NCBI RefSeq assembly: GCF_002858925.1
Contig: NZ_PJRS01000016.1
Location: forward strand, 1-64,000
Reading direction: 5' to 3'
DNA length: 64,000 nt
DNA from: Caulobacter zeae
GTDB lineage: Bacteria > Pseudomonadota > Alphaproteobacteria > Caulobacterales > Caulobacteraceae
The position numbers were made by a program, and so were the translations under genes. Below the pieces are notes generated by a model, which worked only from the letters and a program-made list of their open reading frames with translations, had not been told where the DNA came from and ran no database searches. Positions 1 through 7,877 of this stretch are shown in pieces; positions within the stretch are counted from its first letter, which is position 1; each line of letters begins with the position of its first letter.

Positions 1-231
1 CAGCCCCGTCTCCCACAGCGCCCAGACAACGGTCAGCGCAAAGATGACGAAGTAGACGATCGCGCCGGCCGGCTTCAGTCGAGCGACCAGCACGCCCGCG
101 ATCAGCAGGCCGATCCCGGCCAGGACGTAGTAGGGCGATCCGCCCAGAACGGCGAGCCACGCTCCGCCTGCGCCCAGCACCAGACCGATCAGCACCAGGA
201 GAGCGCCCAGCAGGCGAACCAAGACCGACAT
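1..231 (-). CDS. gcd: Membrane-bound PQQ-dependent glucose dehydrogenase, N-terminal fragment
   Basis: The first 77 codons are visible; the rest lies beyond the left edge. The translation starts MSVLVRLLGALLVLIGLVLG and continues with a GGSPYY segment, then two further hydrophobic stretches ending in VVWALWETGL. This is the characteristic membrane anchor of the quinoprotein glucose/quinate/shikimate dehydrogenase family, which oxidises sugars in the periplasm and passes electrons to ubiquinone; the beta-propeller catalytic part is not in the window. The ATG is supported by a GGAGA sequence about 8 nt upstream. The family call rests on the membrane anchor alone, so substrate is not known. Confidence 0.8.
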   Translation of the reverse strand, partial: MSVLVRLLGALLVLIGLVLGAGGAWLAVLGGSPYYVLAGIGLLIAGVLVARLKPAGAIVYFVIFALTVVWALWETGL

Positions 232-321
232 GCATCTCTCCACCGAAGCTCGGTGCGACAACACCGGCGGGGGAGGGGACGTTCCGTGGCTGGGCCTTCA
301 ACCTCCGGGCCGTGTGTGACG

Positions 322-1221
322 TCAGGCGATGCCGGCGCCGCCGGTCACGCCATAGACCTCGCCGGTCGTGAAGCTGGCCTCCTGCGAGGCCAGCAGCACG
401 TAGACCGGCGCGATCTCGACCGGCTGGCCGGGGCGACCGAACTGGCTGTGCTCGCCGAAATGCTGGACCTTCTCCTGGGTCTGGCCGCCGCTGGGCTGCA
501 GCACCGTCCAGAACGGGCCGGGCGCGACGGCGTTGACCCGCACGCCGTCCTTAATCAGCTGCTTAGCCAGAGCCTTGGTGAAGGCGACGATGCCGGCCTT
601 GGTGGTGGCGTAGTCCAAGAGGTTCTCGGATGGTTCATAGGCCTGGATCGAGGCGGTGTTGATCACCGCCGCCCCCGGCCGCAGGTGAGGCCGCGCCGCC
701 TGAGTGATCCAGAACATGGCGTACAGATTGGTCTTCAGCGTGTGGTCGAACTGCTCGCTGTCGATGGCGGCGATGTCGGGACGGCTGACCTGCTTGCCGG
801 CGTTGTTGACCAGGATGTCGAGCCCGCCCAGGCCCTCTACCGCCTTGGCCACGAGTTCGCGGCAGAAGGCCTCGTCCTTGATGTCGCCTGGCAGGGCGAC
901 AGCCTTGCGACCCTCGGCCTCGATCAGCGCAATGACCTCGCGCGCGTCGGTTTCCTCGCTCGGCAGATAGCCGATCGCCACGTCGGCGCCCTCGCGGGCA
1001 TAGGCGATAGCGGCGGCGCGGCCGATGCCGGAGTCGGCGCCGGTGATCAGCGCCTTGCGGCCGACCAGCTTGCCTGAGCCGCGATAGCTTTCCTCGCCGT
1101 GGTCGGGTCTGGGATGCATCTTGGCGGCAAGGCCCGGCGCCGGCTGCGGCTGGGCTGGGAAGGGCGGCTTGGGATACTGCTCGCGCGGGTCCTGCATGCG
1201 CAGGCGATCGTCTTGGCTCAT
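322..1221 (-). CDS. SDR family oxidoreductase of the general-stress (YhdF/YdaD-like) type
   Basis: 299-residue NAD(P)-dependent short-chain dehydrogenase. A proline-rich N-terminal extension (about residues 1-50) precedes the Rossmann fold; the cofactor motif TGADSGIG follows at about residue 60, then the NNAG motif and the catalytic YATTK (Tyr and Lys). The N-terminal extension beginning [20 protein letters not shown] is typical of the subfamily represented by Bacillus general stress protein 39. The physiological substrate is unknown. A sequence matching the alphaproteobacterial EcfG promoter lies just upstream, which fits stress control. Confidence 0.9.
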   Translation of the reverse strand: MSQDDRLRMQDPREQYPKPPFPAQPQPAPGLAAKMHPRPDHGEESYRGSGKLVGRKALITGADSGIGRAAAIAYAREGADVAIGYLPSEETDAREVIALIEAEGRKAVALPGDIKDEAFCRELVAKAVEGLGGLDILVNNAGKQVSRPDIAAIDSEQFDHTLKTNLYAMFWITQAARPHLRPGAAVINTASIQAYEPSENLLDYATTKAGIVAFTKALAKQLIKDGVRVNAVAPGPFWTVLQPSGGQTQEKVQHFGEHSQFGRPGQPVEIAPVYVLLASQEASFTTGEVYGVTGGAGIA

Positions 1222-1245
1222 GACCGTCTCCAGGGTGTGCGCATC

Positions 1246-1271
1246 AACGGGGCGGTCAGCGACGGTGTTCC
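1246..1271 (-). promoter_or_regulatory. EcfG (sigma-T)-type general stress promoter for the SDR gene
   Basis: On the minus strand the sequence GGAAC is followed after exactly 17 bases by CGTT, matching the GGAAC-N16/17-CGTT consensus of the alphaproteobacterial general stress sigma factor. It ends about 25 bases before the SDR start codon. The match is by eye. Confidence 0.6.
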
Positions 1272-1294
1272 GCTGGACGAGCGATCGGTTTCTC

Positions 1295-1321
1295 TGAACC
1301 TTGGCGGGATCGAAGGGCGTT
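1295..1321 (+). promoter_or_regulatory. Possible weaker EcfG-like promoter for the DUF3008 gene
   Basis: TGAAC followed by CGTT after 18 bases, about 30 bases upstream of the DUF3008 start. One mismatch in the -35 and a one-base-long spacer make this a weak candidate, but its back-to-back position with the better site supports shared stress control. Confidence 0.3.
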
Positions 1322-1349
1322 GAGAGGGGATCAATCCACGGAGGTCGCC

Positions 1350-1529
1350 ATGCCCGCCAAGTCAGCCGCCCAGCAGAAAGCCGCCGGAGCCGCCCTGTCT
1401 GCCAAGCGTGGCGACACGCCCAAGAGCAAGCTCAAGGGCGCGTCCAAGTCGATGTTGTCGATGAGTGAGAAGCAGCTTGAAGAGTTCGCCCATACTGAGC
1501 GCAAGGGCAAGCCAGAGCACGCAAACTGA
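1350..1529 (+). CDS. DUF3008 family small basic protein
   Basis: 59-residue protein starting [20 protein letters not shown] and ending in [10 protein letters not shown], the pattern of the small uncharacterised DUF3008 family of alphaproteobacteria. It is lysine/alanine-rich with no membrane segment or signal peptide. I chose the ATG at 1350 because a GGAGG sequence precedes it by about 6 bases; the frame is open 30 bases further upstream but family members begin at MPAKS. Function is unknown. Its neighbours suggest stress-linked expression. Confidence 0.8.
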   Translation: MPAKSAAQQKAAGAALSAKRGDTPKSKLKGASKSMLSMSEKQLEEFAHTERKGKPEHAN

Positions 1530-1585
1530 TCCTCGCCGCAGTTTGGCGCACGGCGCAGAACAAGACAGGGGGGGCTTCAGGACGC

Positions 1586-2605
1586 TTAGCGCATCAATCT
1601 CAAAGGTTCGAATGGAAATCTGATGTCGTAGGCCGTGCCCGGTGGTCCGGACCTTTCGAGCTGGCCGTGCAGTTGTTGCACGAGCGAACGCACCAGCCGG
1701 GTTCCGCCGCCTTGGCGACTTGAAGCCGGATCGAAGCCGACCCCGTCGTCGGCGACAGCCAGGTGAAGCTTTCCAAGCGCGTCCAGATCGAAGGCGACGG
1801 TGATCAAGCCGGCACGCTCATCCGGGAAGGCGTATTTGAGAGCGTTCTCCACCAGCTCGTTGACGATAAGGCCTATCGGCACGGCCATGATCGAGCCGAT
1901 GTTGATCCTGGCGACATCGACCCGCAAAGCGACAGGGCGAACCCCGATGACGCCGTCGCGCAAGTCGTCGCAGATCGAACAAATATAGTCGCGGGCGCAG
2001 ATGGCGGTCGCTTCGTTGGACAGGTGCAGGCGGCTGTAGAGCCTGCCCAGAACTCCGATGCGGCCGCTCGCCTCTTTCACGGCGCGCTGCGCGTCGGGAT
2101 CGGTGATCTCACGAAAGGATAGATGGAGGAGACCGTTTACCGAGGCCAAGTGGTTCTTGACCCGATGATTGATGTCCTCGATCAGCAGCTTGTTGAAGTC
2201 GTTTGCGCGTTCCAGCGCCAGACTTATCCTAGCTAGGCGTTCGGCAGTGGAACGCAACGCCTCGACCGTCACGGCCAGGAAAAGACCGATCAGCACATAG
2301 AGCGCCAGAGGCAGGGCGTCCCTAGGGTTCGGCATTTCGAACGAGCCGACGGTTGGGACGAAAAAATACCAGGCCATCCCAGCGCTCAGCAGCACGGCGA
2401 AGACCCCGGTACCGCGATCGAACAGCGCCGAGATCAGGATGATCGCCGGAAAGAACAGCAGGAATGGAAACCCGCCCATATAGGGCGCGGCCGCTACGCG
2501 AAGCGCGAAGAAAAGCAGGATGATAGCGGTGGCCAGCAAATAACGCAGCGCCACCGGGGCGGCGCGTAGCGGCGCCGAGACGCGGAAGATTGTTTCCAGC
2601 TTCAA
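1586..2605 (-). CDS. Membrane sensor histidine kinase (DUF4118 + HisKA_2/HWE-like)
   Basis: About 339 residues from the TTG at 2605. The first 120 residues hold several hydrophobic segments of the KdpD-like DUF4118 sensor type (for example GGFPFLLFFPAIILISALF). The phosphoacceptor region follows with INHRVKNHLASVNGLL, in which the His of NHRVKN is phosphorylated, then an HATPase_c domain with NELVENALKYAF and DDGVGFDP. These features place it in the HisKA_2/HWE group, often linked in alphaproteobacteria to the general stress response. The frame stays open without a stop to an ATG at 2821, but the extra 72 residues do not look like a signal or membrane region. No response regulator is adjacent. 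Confidence 0.75.
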   Translation of the reverse strand: MKLETIFRVSAPLRAAPVALRYLLATAIILLFFALRVAAAPYMGGFPFLLFFPAIILISALFDRGTGVFAVLLSAGMAWYFFVPTVGSFEMPNPRDALPLALYVLIGLFLAVTVEALRSTAERLARISLALERANDFNKLLIEDINHRVKNHLASVNGLLHLSFREITDPDAQRAVKEASGRIGVLGRLYSRLHLSNEATAICARDYICSICDDLRDGVIGVRPVALRVDVARINIGSIMAVPIGLIVNELVENALKYAFPDERAGLITVAFDLDALGKLHLAVADDGVGFDPASSRQGGGTRLVRSLVQQLHGQLERSGPPGTAYDIRFPFEPLRLMR

Positions 2606-3064
2606 AGGCGATGATCTCTGAAACGATGTCTGGCGATCAGGATGGGCGCGTGTGGGATCAATATGCGCCCGTTGCTCGATTGGACAGCCAATGTAGCGGA
2701 TCTCGTAGCCGACGACGGTAGAAGTATTGGCGCGAGCCTTGGGAACAGGCCATGCGCGTCCGGCGGCGTCCACGGATATCCAGGCGAAGTCGTATGTAGA
2801 GACGTATGTATAGCTTGGCAATGGTGTGTTAAGTAATTGAATAAATGGGGAAAATGGAAATCTAGGCTAGGACTCCGTCTCCGCCATCCCCCTTCCAGAA
2901 GCAGCGATTTTCGCCCGACGGCGCCGTCGGCGCGCTTTGCCATGTCTGACGTTCAGGCAACGGTAATGCCTGCCAAAACATTGTAGTTGCTAGGAAATAC
3001 CTTCCGGCGGAAGTGGTTCGTCAGTGCTTGTCGACGGGATTGTCGCTTGTCGCCCCCGCTCTGG

Positions 3065-3090
3065 CTTCCGAACCGCATGCGGTTCGGAAG
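3065..3090. repeat. Perfect 26-base palindrome
   Basis: The left arm CTTCCGAACCGCA is followed immediately by its exact reverse complement. It has no T-run, so it is either an operator-like site or a cruciform/transcript hairpin. No coding frame explains the symmetry. Confidence 0.6.
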
Positions 3091-3158
3091 CAGGACCGAC
3101 GGACCCCCGCCGATGCGAGTCGCCGTCCGCGCCGCGGGGGATTCGCGGCGGCGACTCG

Positions 3159-3176
3159 GATTCGCGGCGGCGAATC
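3159..3176 (-). terminator. GC-rich hairpin after betT
   Basis: GATTCGC-GGCG-GCGAATC forms a 7-bp stem 15 bases past the betT stop codon in the direction of transcription. A partial direct copy (GATTCGCGGCGGCGA) sits at 3140-3154. There is no clear T-tract, so termination is likely but unproven. Confidence 0.4.
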
Positions 3177-3190
3177 TCCTGGGGGGGCGC

Positions 3191-5098
3191 CTAGGCCATC
3201 CGCCAGCGTTGCAGGTGGTCCAGCACGTCGCTGACCAGTTGGTCCTGCGTGAAGCCCGTCACGTCCCGGGGTTTTGCGACGTCGGCCGAATGGGCCATCA
3301 GCCGCCATTCCAGCGCCCGGCGGCCCTCGGGCGCGTCGAGCGCGGTAAGGGCGGGGCGCGGTCGTGAGCGGGCGGCCAGCCGGTAATGGAACAGCTTGCC
3401 GCCTTCGCCGACCGAGGCGGTCAGGGCCAGGCCGTCGTCGTCCCTGGCCAGGCTGGCGGTCAAGCCCTCGGCCTCCAGCCCGGCGCGGACGCCCTCCAGC
3501 GCCGGAACGCCGGTGCGCTCGATCTGCCGCAGGATCTCGCGCCGGCTGGCGGGCGAGAGAATCCGCTTCAGCTGCTCGGCCAGAGGCGGCGTCTCGGTGT
3601 CGATGGTGCGGCCGGCGACATCGGCGTTCATCTGTCGCACCAGGCCGATCGACAGCAGGATCATGATCACAGCGAAGGGCAGGGCGGCCACCAGGGTGGC
3701 GGCCTGCAGCGCGCCCAGCCCGCCGGCCAGCAGCAGTACGGCGGCCACCAGGCCCAGCAGGACGCACCAGTACATCCGCTGCCAGCGCGGCGTGTCGTCG
3801 GCCCCGCCCGAGGCCATGGTGTCGATCACCAGCGCCCCGGAGTCGGCCGAGGTGACGAAGAACACCGCCACCAGCAGGATCGCCAGGGCCGAGGTGAAGG
3901 TCGTGCCCGGCAGTTGCTCGAAGAAATGGAACAGCGCCGTCGACAGGTCGGCGGTCACGGCCCGCGAAATGGCCCCGGCCGCCTGGCCCATGTCCAGGCT
4001 GATGGCGGTGTTGCCGAAGACCGTCATCCACAGGAAGGTGAAGCCCGCCGGGACCAGCAGCACGTTGAGCACGAACTCGCGCACCGTGCGCCCGCGCGAG
4101 ATGCGGGCGATGAACATGCCCACGAACGGCGACCAGGCGATCCACCAGGCCCAGTAGAATAGCGTCCAGTCCGCCATCCAGGCCCGCGGCTCGTAGGCGT
4201 AGAGGGTGAAGGTGCGGCGGATGAAGTGGTCCAGATAGAAGCCGAAGTTCTGCACCAGGGCCTTCAGCAGGAAACCGGTCGGGCCGATCGCCAGCACGAA
4301 CAGCATCAGCAGGATGGCCAGGATGAGGTTCAGCTCGGACAGCCGCCGCACGCCCTTGCCGACACCGCTCATCATCGAGGCGGTGGCCGCGGCCATGACC
4401 ACGGCGATCAGGATCACTTGCACCCAGGCGGTGTTGGGGATGCCCAGAAGGTAGCTCAGACCGCTGTTCATCTGCGCCACGCCGAAGCCCAGCGAGGTGG
4501 CGATGCCGAAGGCCGTGCCCCAGATGGCGAAGATGTCGACCGCGTCGCCGATCGGACCATTGATCCGCTTGCCTAGCAGCGGCGACAGGCCGGACCGCAG
4601 GGTCAGGGGCAGGCCTTTGCGGTGGGCGAAGAAGGCCAGGCTCAGCCCCACCACTGCATAGATCGCCCAGGCGTGGACGCCGTAGTGGGTAAAGGTGATG
4701 ACCATCGCCTCGCGCGCGGCCTCGAAGCTGCGCGGCTCGACCTCGGGCGGGTTTATGTAGTGCTGGATCGGCTCGGCGACGCCGAAATACATCAGGCCGA
4801 TGCCCATGCCCGCCGCGAACAGCATGGCCAGCCACGAGACGTAGGGAAAGTCCGGCTCGGAGTCGTCGGGGCCCAGTTTCAGCGCGCCCGTGGGGCCCAG
4901 CGCCAGGAACAGGACCAGTCCCAGGAAGCCGGCGACGGCGGCGACGTAGAACCAGCTGAAGGTGTCGATCACCCAGGCCTGGGCGGTTTTGAAGACGCGG
5001 TCGGAGAAGTCCGGAGCGGCGACGGCGAAGACGAGAAGCAGCCCGATGATCAGGCTGGCGCCCCAGAACACACGAGGGTTCATCTTGGTGGTCAGCAT
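3191..5098 (-). CDS. betT: BCCT family choline/glycine betaine transporter (BetT-like)
   Basis: 635-residue secondary transporter with the usual twelve membrane segments and the family signature around MYFGVAEP and the aromatic FYWAWWIAWSPFVGMF substrate box. Like BetT it has a long hydrophilic C-terminal tail (from about residue 510) that senses osmolarity in family members. It would import choline or betaine with protons or sodium for osmoprotection. I chose the ATG at 5098, preceded by AAGG at 6 bases, over a TTG two codons upstream. Single gene; no betaine synthesis genes are adjacent. Confidence 0.9.
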   Translation of the reverse strand: MLTTKMNPRVFWGASLIIGLLLVFAVAAPDFSDRVFKTAQAWVIDTFSWFYVAAVAGFLGLVLFLALGPTGALKLGPDDSEPDFPYVSWLAMLFAAGMGIGLMYFGVAEPIQHYINPPEVEPRSFEAAREAMVITFTHYGVHAWAIYAVVGLSLAFFAHRKGLPLTLRSGLSPLLGKRINGPIGDAVDIFAIWGTAFGIATSLGFGVAQMNSGLSYLLGIPNTAWVQVILIAVVMAAATASMMSGVGKGVRRLSELNLILAILLMLFVLAIGPTGFLLKALVQNFGFYLDHFIRRTFTLYAYEPRAWMADWTLFYWAWWIAWSPFVGMFIARISRGRTVREFVLNVLLVPAGFTFLWMTVFGNTAISLDMGQAAGAISRAVTADLSTALFHFFEQLPGTTFTSALAILLVAVFFVTSADSGALVIDTMASGGADDTPRWQRMYWCVLLGLVAAVLLLAGGLGALQAATLVAALPFAVIMILLSIGLVRQMNADVAGRTIDTETPPLAEQLKRILSPASRREILRQIERTGVPALEGVRAGLEAEGLTASLARDDDGLALTASVGEGGKLFHYRLAARSRPRPALTALDAPEGRRALEWRLMAHSADVAKPRDVTGFTQDQLVSDVLDHLQRWRMA

Positions 5099-5170
5099 CC
5101 CCAACCTTAACGGCGGAGGGCCGATCGCGCCACCCGTGGGGCCTGGCGGTGTTGCGAACGCGGTTCGCGC

Positions 5171-6067
5171 TCAGCGCGGCCGCTTGTCGCCGTTCTCGGT
5201 CCAGAAGCGCCGCATGCGGTCGGTGATCTCTGTCGGGGGCGGGGTCTTCCAGCCGGCGGCGCGGGCTTGCGCCGGGGGCCAGGCGCCGGTCAGGACCAGG
5301 CGGCGGGTCTCTTTCGCGTCGGGCCCGCCGGGGATGGCCCAGCCTGCCTTCTTCAGGGCCTCGATCACGCGCGGACGGGCGGCCTGCTCCTCGGGGTCGC
5401 CGGGGCGCATGGGTCCGGCCAGCACCGTCCCGACCGTCTCGCCATTGCTGCCCACCGCCCACGGATCGGCGCCCTTTTCCAGCAAGAGCTCGGCGATGCG
5501 GAAGTTCTGCTGCTCCACCGCCAACCGCATGGGCGTGGCGCCGGTGGCGTCATGGTCGTTGATCCTGGCGCCATGTTGCAGGAGCAGGCGCACCGCGCCC
5601 AGCGAGTTGAGGCCGATCACGGCCTTCAGCGGCCAGTAGGTCTCGCGCCGCTGCGGGCTGGCCCCGGCTTGCAGGAGTTGGGTGGCGAAGCTCGGGTCGG
5701 TGGCGCGCAAGGCCAGGCTCAGCGGGACGGCGTTTGCGGCCCCGCCGGGCGGGACGCCGAGATCCAGCAGGGTCGCGACCATCGGCTTGTCGCAGCGGGC
5801 GATGGCCAGACTCAAGAGATCGCCGTTGGGCCCGCCACGCGTGGTCTTCAGCGCCGGATCGGCGCGCAGGCGGCGCTGGGCCTCGCCGACATCGCCCTTC
5901 AGCACGGCCGACATAAGGTCGCGCCCGGCCTGGCCATGGTCGGCGGCGGCCAGGGCGGCGCGGCTGTCGGGCAGGGCGGTTCCGCCCACGAAACACGAGG
6001 CGAGCGCGGCGTCCGTCATCATCACCATCGAGGCCGCCAGGGCGGCGATTGCTGCGGGGCGGTTCAC
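5171..6067 (-). CDS. Exported ankyrin-repeat protein, candidate immunity protein of the adjacent lipase
   Basis: 298 residues starting at a GTG with GAGG 4 bases before it. Residues 1-23 form a signal peptide ending ALAS. About four ankyrin repeats lie between residues 85 and 205 (LLSLAIARCDKPMVATLLDLG; LLLQHGARINDHDATGATPM; AELLLEKGADPWAVGSNGET), followed by a charged C-terminal tail. It starts 5 bases after the stop of the lipase gene, so the two are almost certainly one transcript. Ankyrin-repeat proteins in the periplasm are known partners of bacterial phospholipase effectors; here that role is inferred from position and export signal only. Confidence 0.75.
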   Translation of the reverse strand: MNRPAAIAALAASMVMMTDAALASCFVGGTALPDSRAALAAADHGQAGRDLMSAVLKGDVGEAQRRLRADPALKTTRGGPNGDLLSLAIARCDKPMVATLLDLGVPPGGAANAVPLSLALRATDPSFATQLLQAGASPQRRETYWPLKAVIGLNSLGAVRLLLQHGARINDHDATGATPMRLAVEQQNFRIAELLLEKGADPWAVGSNGETVGTVLAGPMRPGDPEEQAARPRVIEALKKAGWAIPGGPDAKETRRLVLTGAWPPAQARAAGWKTPPPTEITDRMRRFWTENGDKRPR

Positions 6068-6072
6068 GAGCC

Positions 6073-7011
6073 TCAGTTGGCCGTGGCGCGATAGGCCGCG
6101 TCAAGGCTGGACGACAGCCAGGCCTGGCCGTGCAGGTCGCCCAGCGAGGCGTCGCCCGCCGACTGCCCCTCGGGCCCGACCGGCGTCAGCACGTGCCGCT
6201 CGCCATAGGCCGGCGGGGCGTCGGCCAGCAGGCCGCCGAGGATCGCGCCGGGGATGCCGCCGAGCAGCCCGCCCAGGCCGGCGCCCAGCCAGCGGTCGCC
6301 GCCATCCTGCACGCGACTGAGCGGATCGCCGTCCAGGTAGTAGGCGTCGACCTGCGGAGCCGCCGCGCCGCCGGCCCGGGCGGCCTCTAGCGTGTCCTCG
6401 TGCAGACCCGCGGCGTTGAAGGTGTCGGCCGGCAGGCCCGAGGCCACCGCCGCCGCCGAAGCCAGGCCCCCGCCCAGCGAGTGGCCGGTCAGGGTGACGT
6501 CCTCGCCGGCCGTGCGCAGGCGCTCGCCGATCACTAGGGCCTTGTCGTAGTGGCCGGAATCCAGCCCGAGGCCCTGCTGGAAATTGTTGCGCCAGTCCTC
6601 GGCGTTCTGGCTGCCGCGGAAGGCCACGACATAGTCGCCCTGGGCGTCGACATAGATCCGGGCGCGGAAGCTCGAGCCCGGCTCCTCCAGGTCGGTGGCG
6701 TCCAGGCCCAGGCGGGCCAGGTCGTCGGCGCCGGCGACTTCCCAGCCCGGCGGCGGGTTGGGGGTGTCGTTATAGACGTCGGCGGCCAGGGCCATGTGCA
6801 CCCGGGCTTCGGCCAGCTCGGCCGACTGGCCGCCGCCGGCCGCCACGGCCGAGATCCGCACGTCGGCCTGGGCCGTGGTCGCGATCGCCGGGCGCGAGGC
6901 GGGCGCATCCCACTCGGCCGCGACCCGGGCGTCGACGGCGACCCGCGCGCCGGCGCTGGTGTCGAAGCGCTCGCTCGCCGCGCTGATCCCCGATCCGCCC
7001 TCGATACGCAT
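6073..7011 (-). CDS. Leaderless class 3 (Mbeg1-like) lipase, candidate T3SS effector
   Basis: 312 residues without a signal peptide. The first 70 residues are low-complexity and rich in Ala, Ser, Thr and Gly, as seen in type III secretion signals. From about residue 75 a lipase-3-like alpha/beta hydrolase follows: YVVAFRGSQNAEDWRNNF, the nucleophile elbow TGHSLGGG (Ser178), a likely acid in LDGDPLS (Asp229) and His273 in ERHVLTP. The segment 242-263 is glycine-rich and hydrophobic. A GGGG-N4-CCCTA box lies 65 bases upstream. Predicted to attack phospholipids; target organism unknown. Catalytic assignment is by motif. Confidence 0.8.
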   Translation of the reverse strand: MRIEGGSGISAASERFDTSAGARVAVDARVAAEWDAPASRPAIATTAQADVRISAVAAGGGQSAELAEARVHMALAADVYNDTPNPPPGWEVAGADDLARLGLDATDLEEPGSSFRARIYVDAQGDYVVAFRGSQNAEDWRNNFQQGLGLDSGHYDKALVIGERLRTAGEDVTLTGHSLGGGLASAAAVASGLPADTFNAAGLHEDTLEAARAGGAAAPQVDAYYLDGDPLSRVQDGGDRWLGAGLGGLLGGIPGAILGGLLADAPPAYGERHVLTPVGPEGQSAGDASLGDLHGQAWLSSSLDAAYRATAN

Positions 7012-7070
7012 GGCCTGTCCCTCGGCGTCCTCGTCAGGATTGCGATGCTGCGCGCGACGATAGGGAGGGG

Positions 7071-7089
7071 ATAGTTGGGGAATTCCCTA
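7071..7089 (-). promoter_or_regulatory. GGG-N4-CCC inverted-repeat box upstream of the lipase gene
   Basis: Read toward the lipase gene: TAGGG-AATT-CCCCA followed by ACTAT, which could be a -10 element. Same architecture as the boxes at 10.95, 15.37, 17.0, 30.99 and 35.6 kb. Centre of the repeat is about 70 bases before the start codon. Confidence 0.7.
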
Positions 7090-7100
7090 GTGCGGGCGCG

Positions 7101-7805
7101 TCAGGCCGCCACGCGACCGTCGTCGTCTAGGCTGACGCCCAGCAGGTCGCGTAGCGCGGCCGCGCCATCCGGCGTCAGTCGCACCGCCCGGCCCTTGGTT
7201 TCCAGCGCCAGCCAGCCCCGCTGGCTCATCGCCGCCAGCAGCTTCACGCCCAGCGGACCGGCCAAGTGATGTCGGCGCTCGGTCCAATCCAGGCACCGGC
7301 GGGCGACGCCGCGCGGGGAGGCGAGGGCGGCGACCTCGATCCCCAGCTCGCCGAACCAGGCCCGGCCCTGGTCCGGGATCGCGTAGAGCTTGTCGTCGGC
7401 CGGGGTCAGCAGGCCGCGCTCCACCAGGGCGTCGGCGACCCTGACCCCCAGGCGTCCGGCCAAGTGGCCGTAGCAGCAGCGGGCCTCGCGCAGGGCGCGG
7501 GCCTTGGGAGAGCGGGGAACCTCCAGCGAACGCACCGGCTTGGCGATCGCCGACAGCGCCTCGATGGCGTGCGCCACCTCCGCCGAGGCCAGGCGGTAAT
7601 AGCGGTGGCGCCCCTCGCGCTCGACGCTGAGCAGTCCGCCCTCGACCAGCTTGGACAGGTGGTTGCTGGCCGCCTGGGCGCTGACGCCCGCCGCCCAGGC
7701 CAGAGCCCCGGCCGGCTGGGCGCGGCCGTCCTGCAGCGCCTGCAGCATGGCGGCGCGGACCGGGTCGCCGATCAGGGCGGCGGGGCTGGCGATATTGGCG
7801 TCCAT
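7101..7805 (-). CDS. ArsR family winged-helix regulator
   Basis: 234 residues. The N-terminal 90 residues are an ArsR-type winged helix: PVRAAMLQALQDGRAQPAGA, the recognition region VSAQAASNHLSKLVEGGLL and the wing VEREGRHRYYRLAS. A C-terminal region of about 130 residues with ARCCYGHLAGRLGV is shared with ArsR regulators that pair with MFS exporters. It is divergent from the MFS gene, 72 bases apart, which suggests it represses that gene. Ligand unknown. The pair looks unrelated to the surrounding effector genes. Confidence 0.85.
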   Translation of the reverse strand: MDANIASPAALIGDPVRAAMLQALQDGRAQPAGALAWAAGVSAQAASNHLSKLVEGGLLSVEREGRHRYYRLASAEVAHAIEALSAIAKPVRSLEVPRSPKARALREARCCYGHLAGRLGVRVADALVERGLLTPADDKLYAIPDQGRAWFGELGIEVAALASPRGVARRCLDWTERRHHLAGPLGVKLLAAMSQRGWLALETKGRAVRLTPDGAAALRDLLGVSLDDDGRVAA

Positions 7806-7877
7806 GAGGCCACTCTACCCTGATCGCCGGCGCAATGGTTCATCGGTGCGTGTAGCATCCGGCGACGCGGACGGCGC

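Larger units (their letters stand above)
2606..3190. other. Non-coding interval between sensor kinase and betT
   Basis: No convincing gene is visible. The part nearest the kinase (about 2820-2870) is AT-rich and is a likely promoter region. Next to betT the interval holds two structured elements listed separately: a perfect 26-base palindrome and a GC-rich hairpin. The long reading frame that crosses here on the minus strand is a frame shadow of betT. Confidence 0.5.

Noticed and set aside
3021..5462. Long minus-strand open frame covering betT
   Set aside because: Arg/Gly/Pro-rich composition and no domain; the overlapping frame encodes an obvious BCCT transporter. It is a GC-driven shadow.
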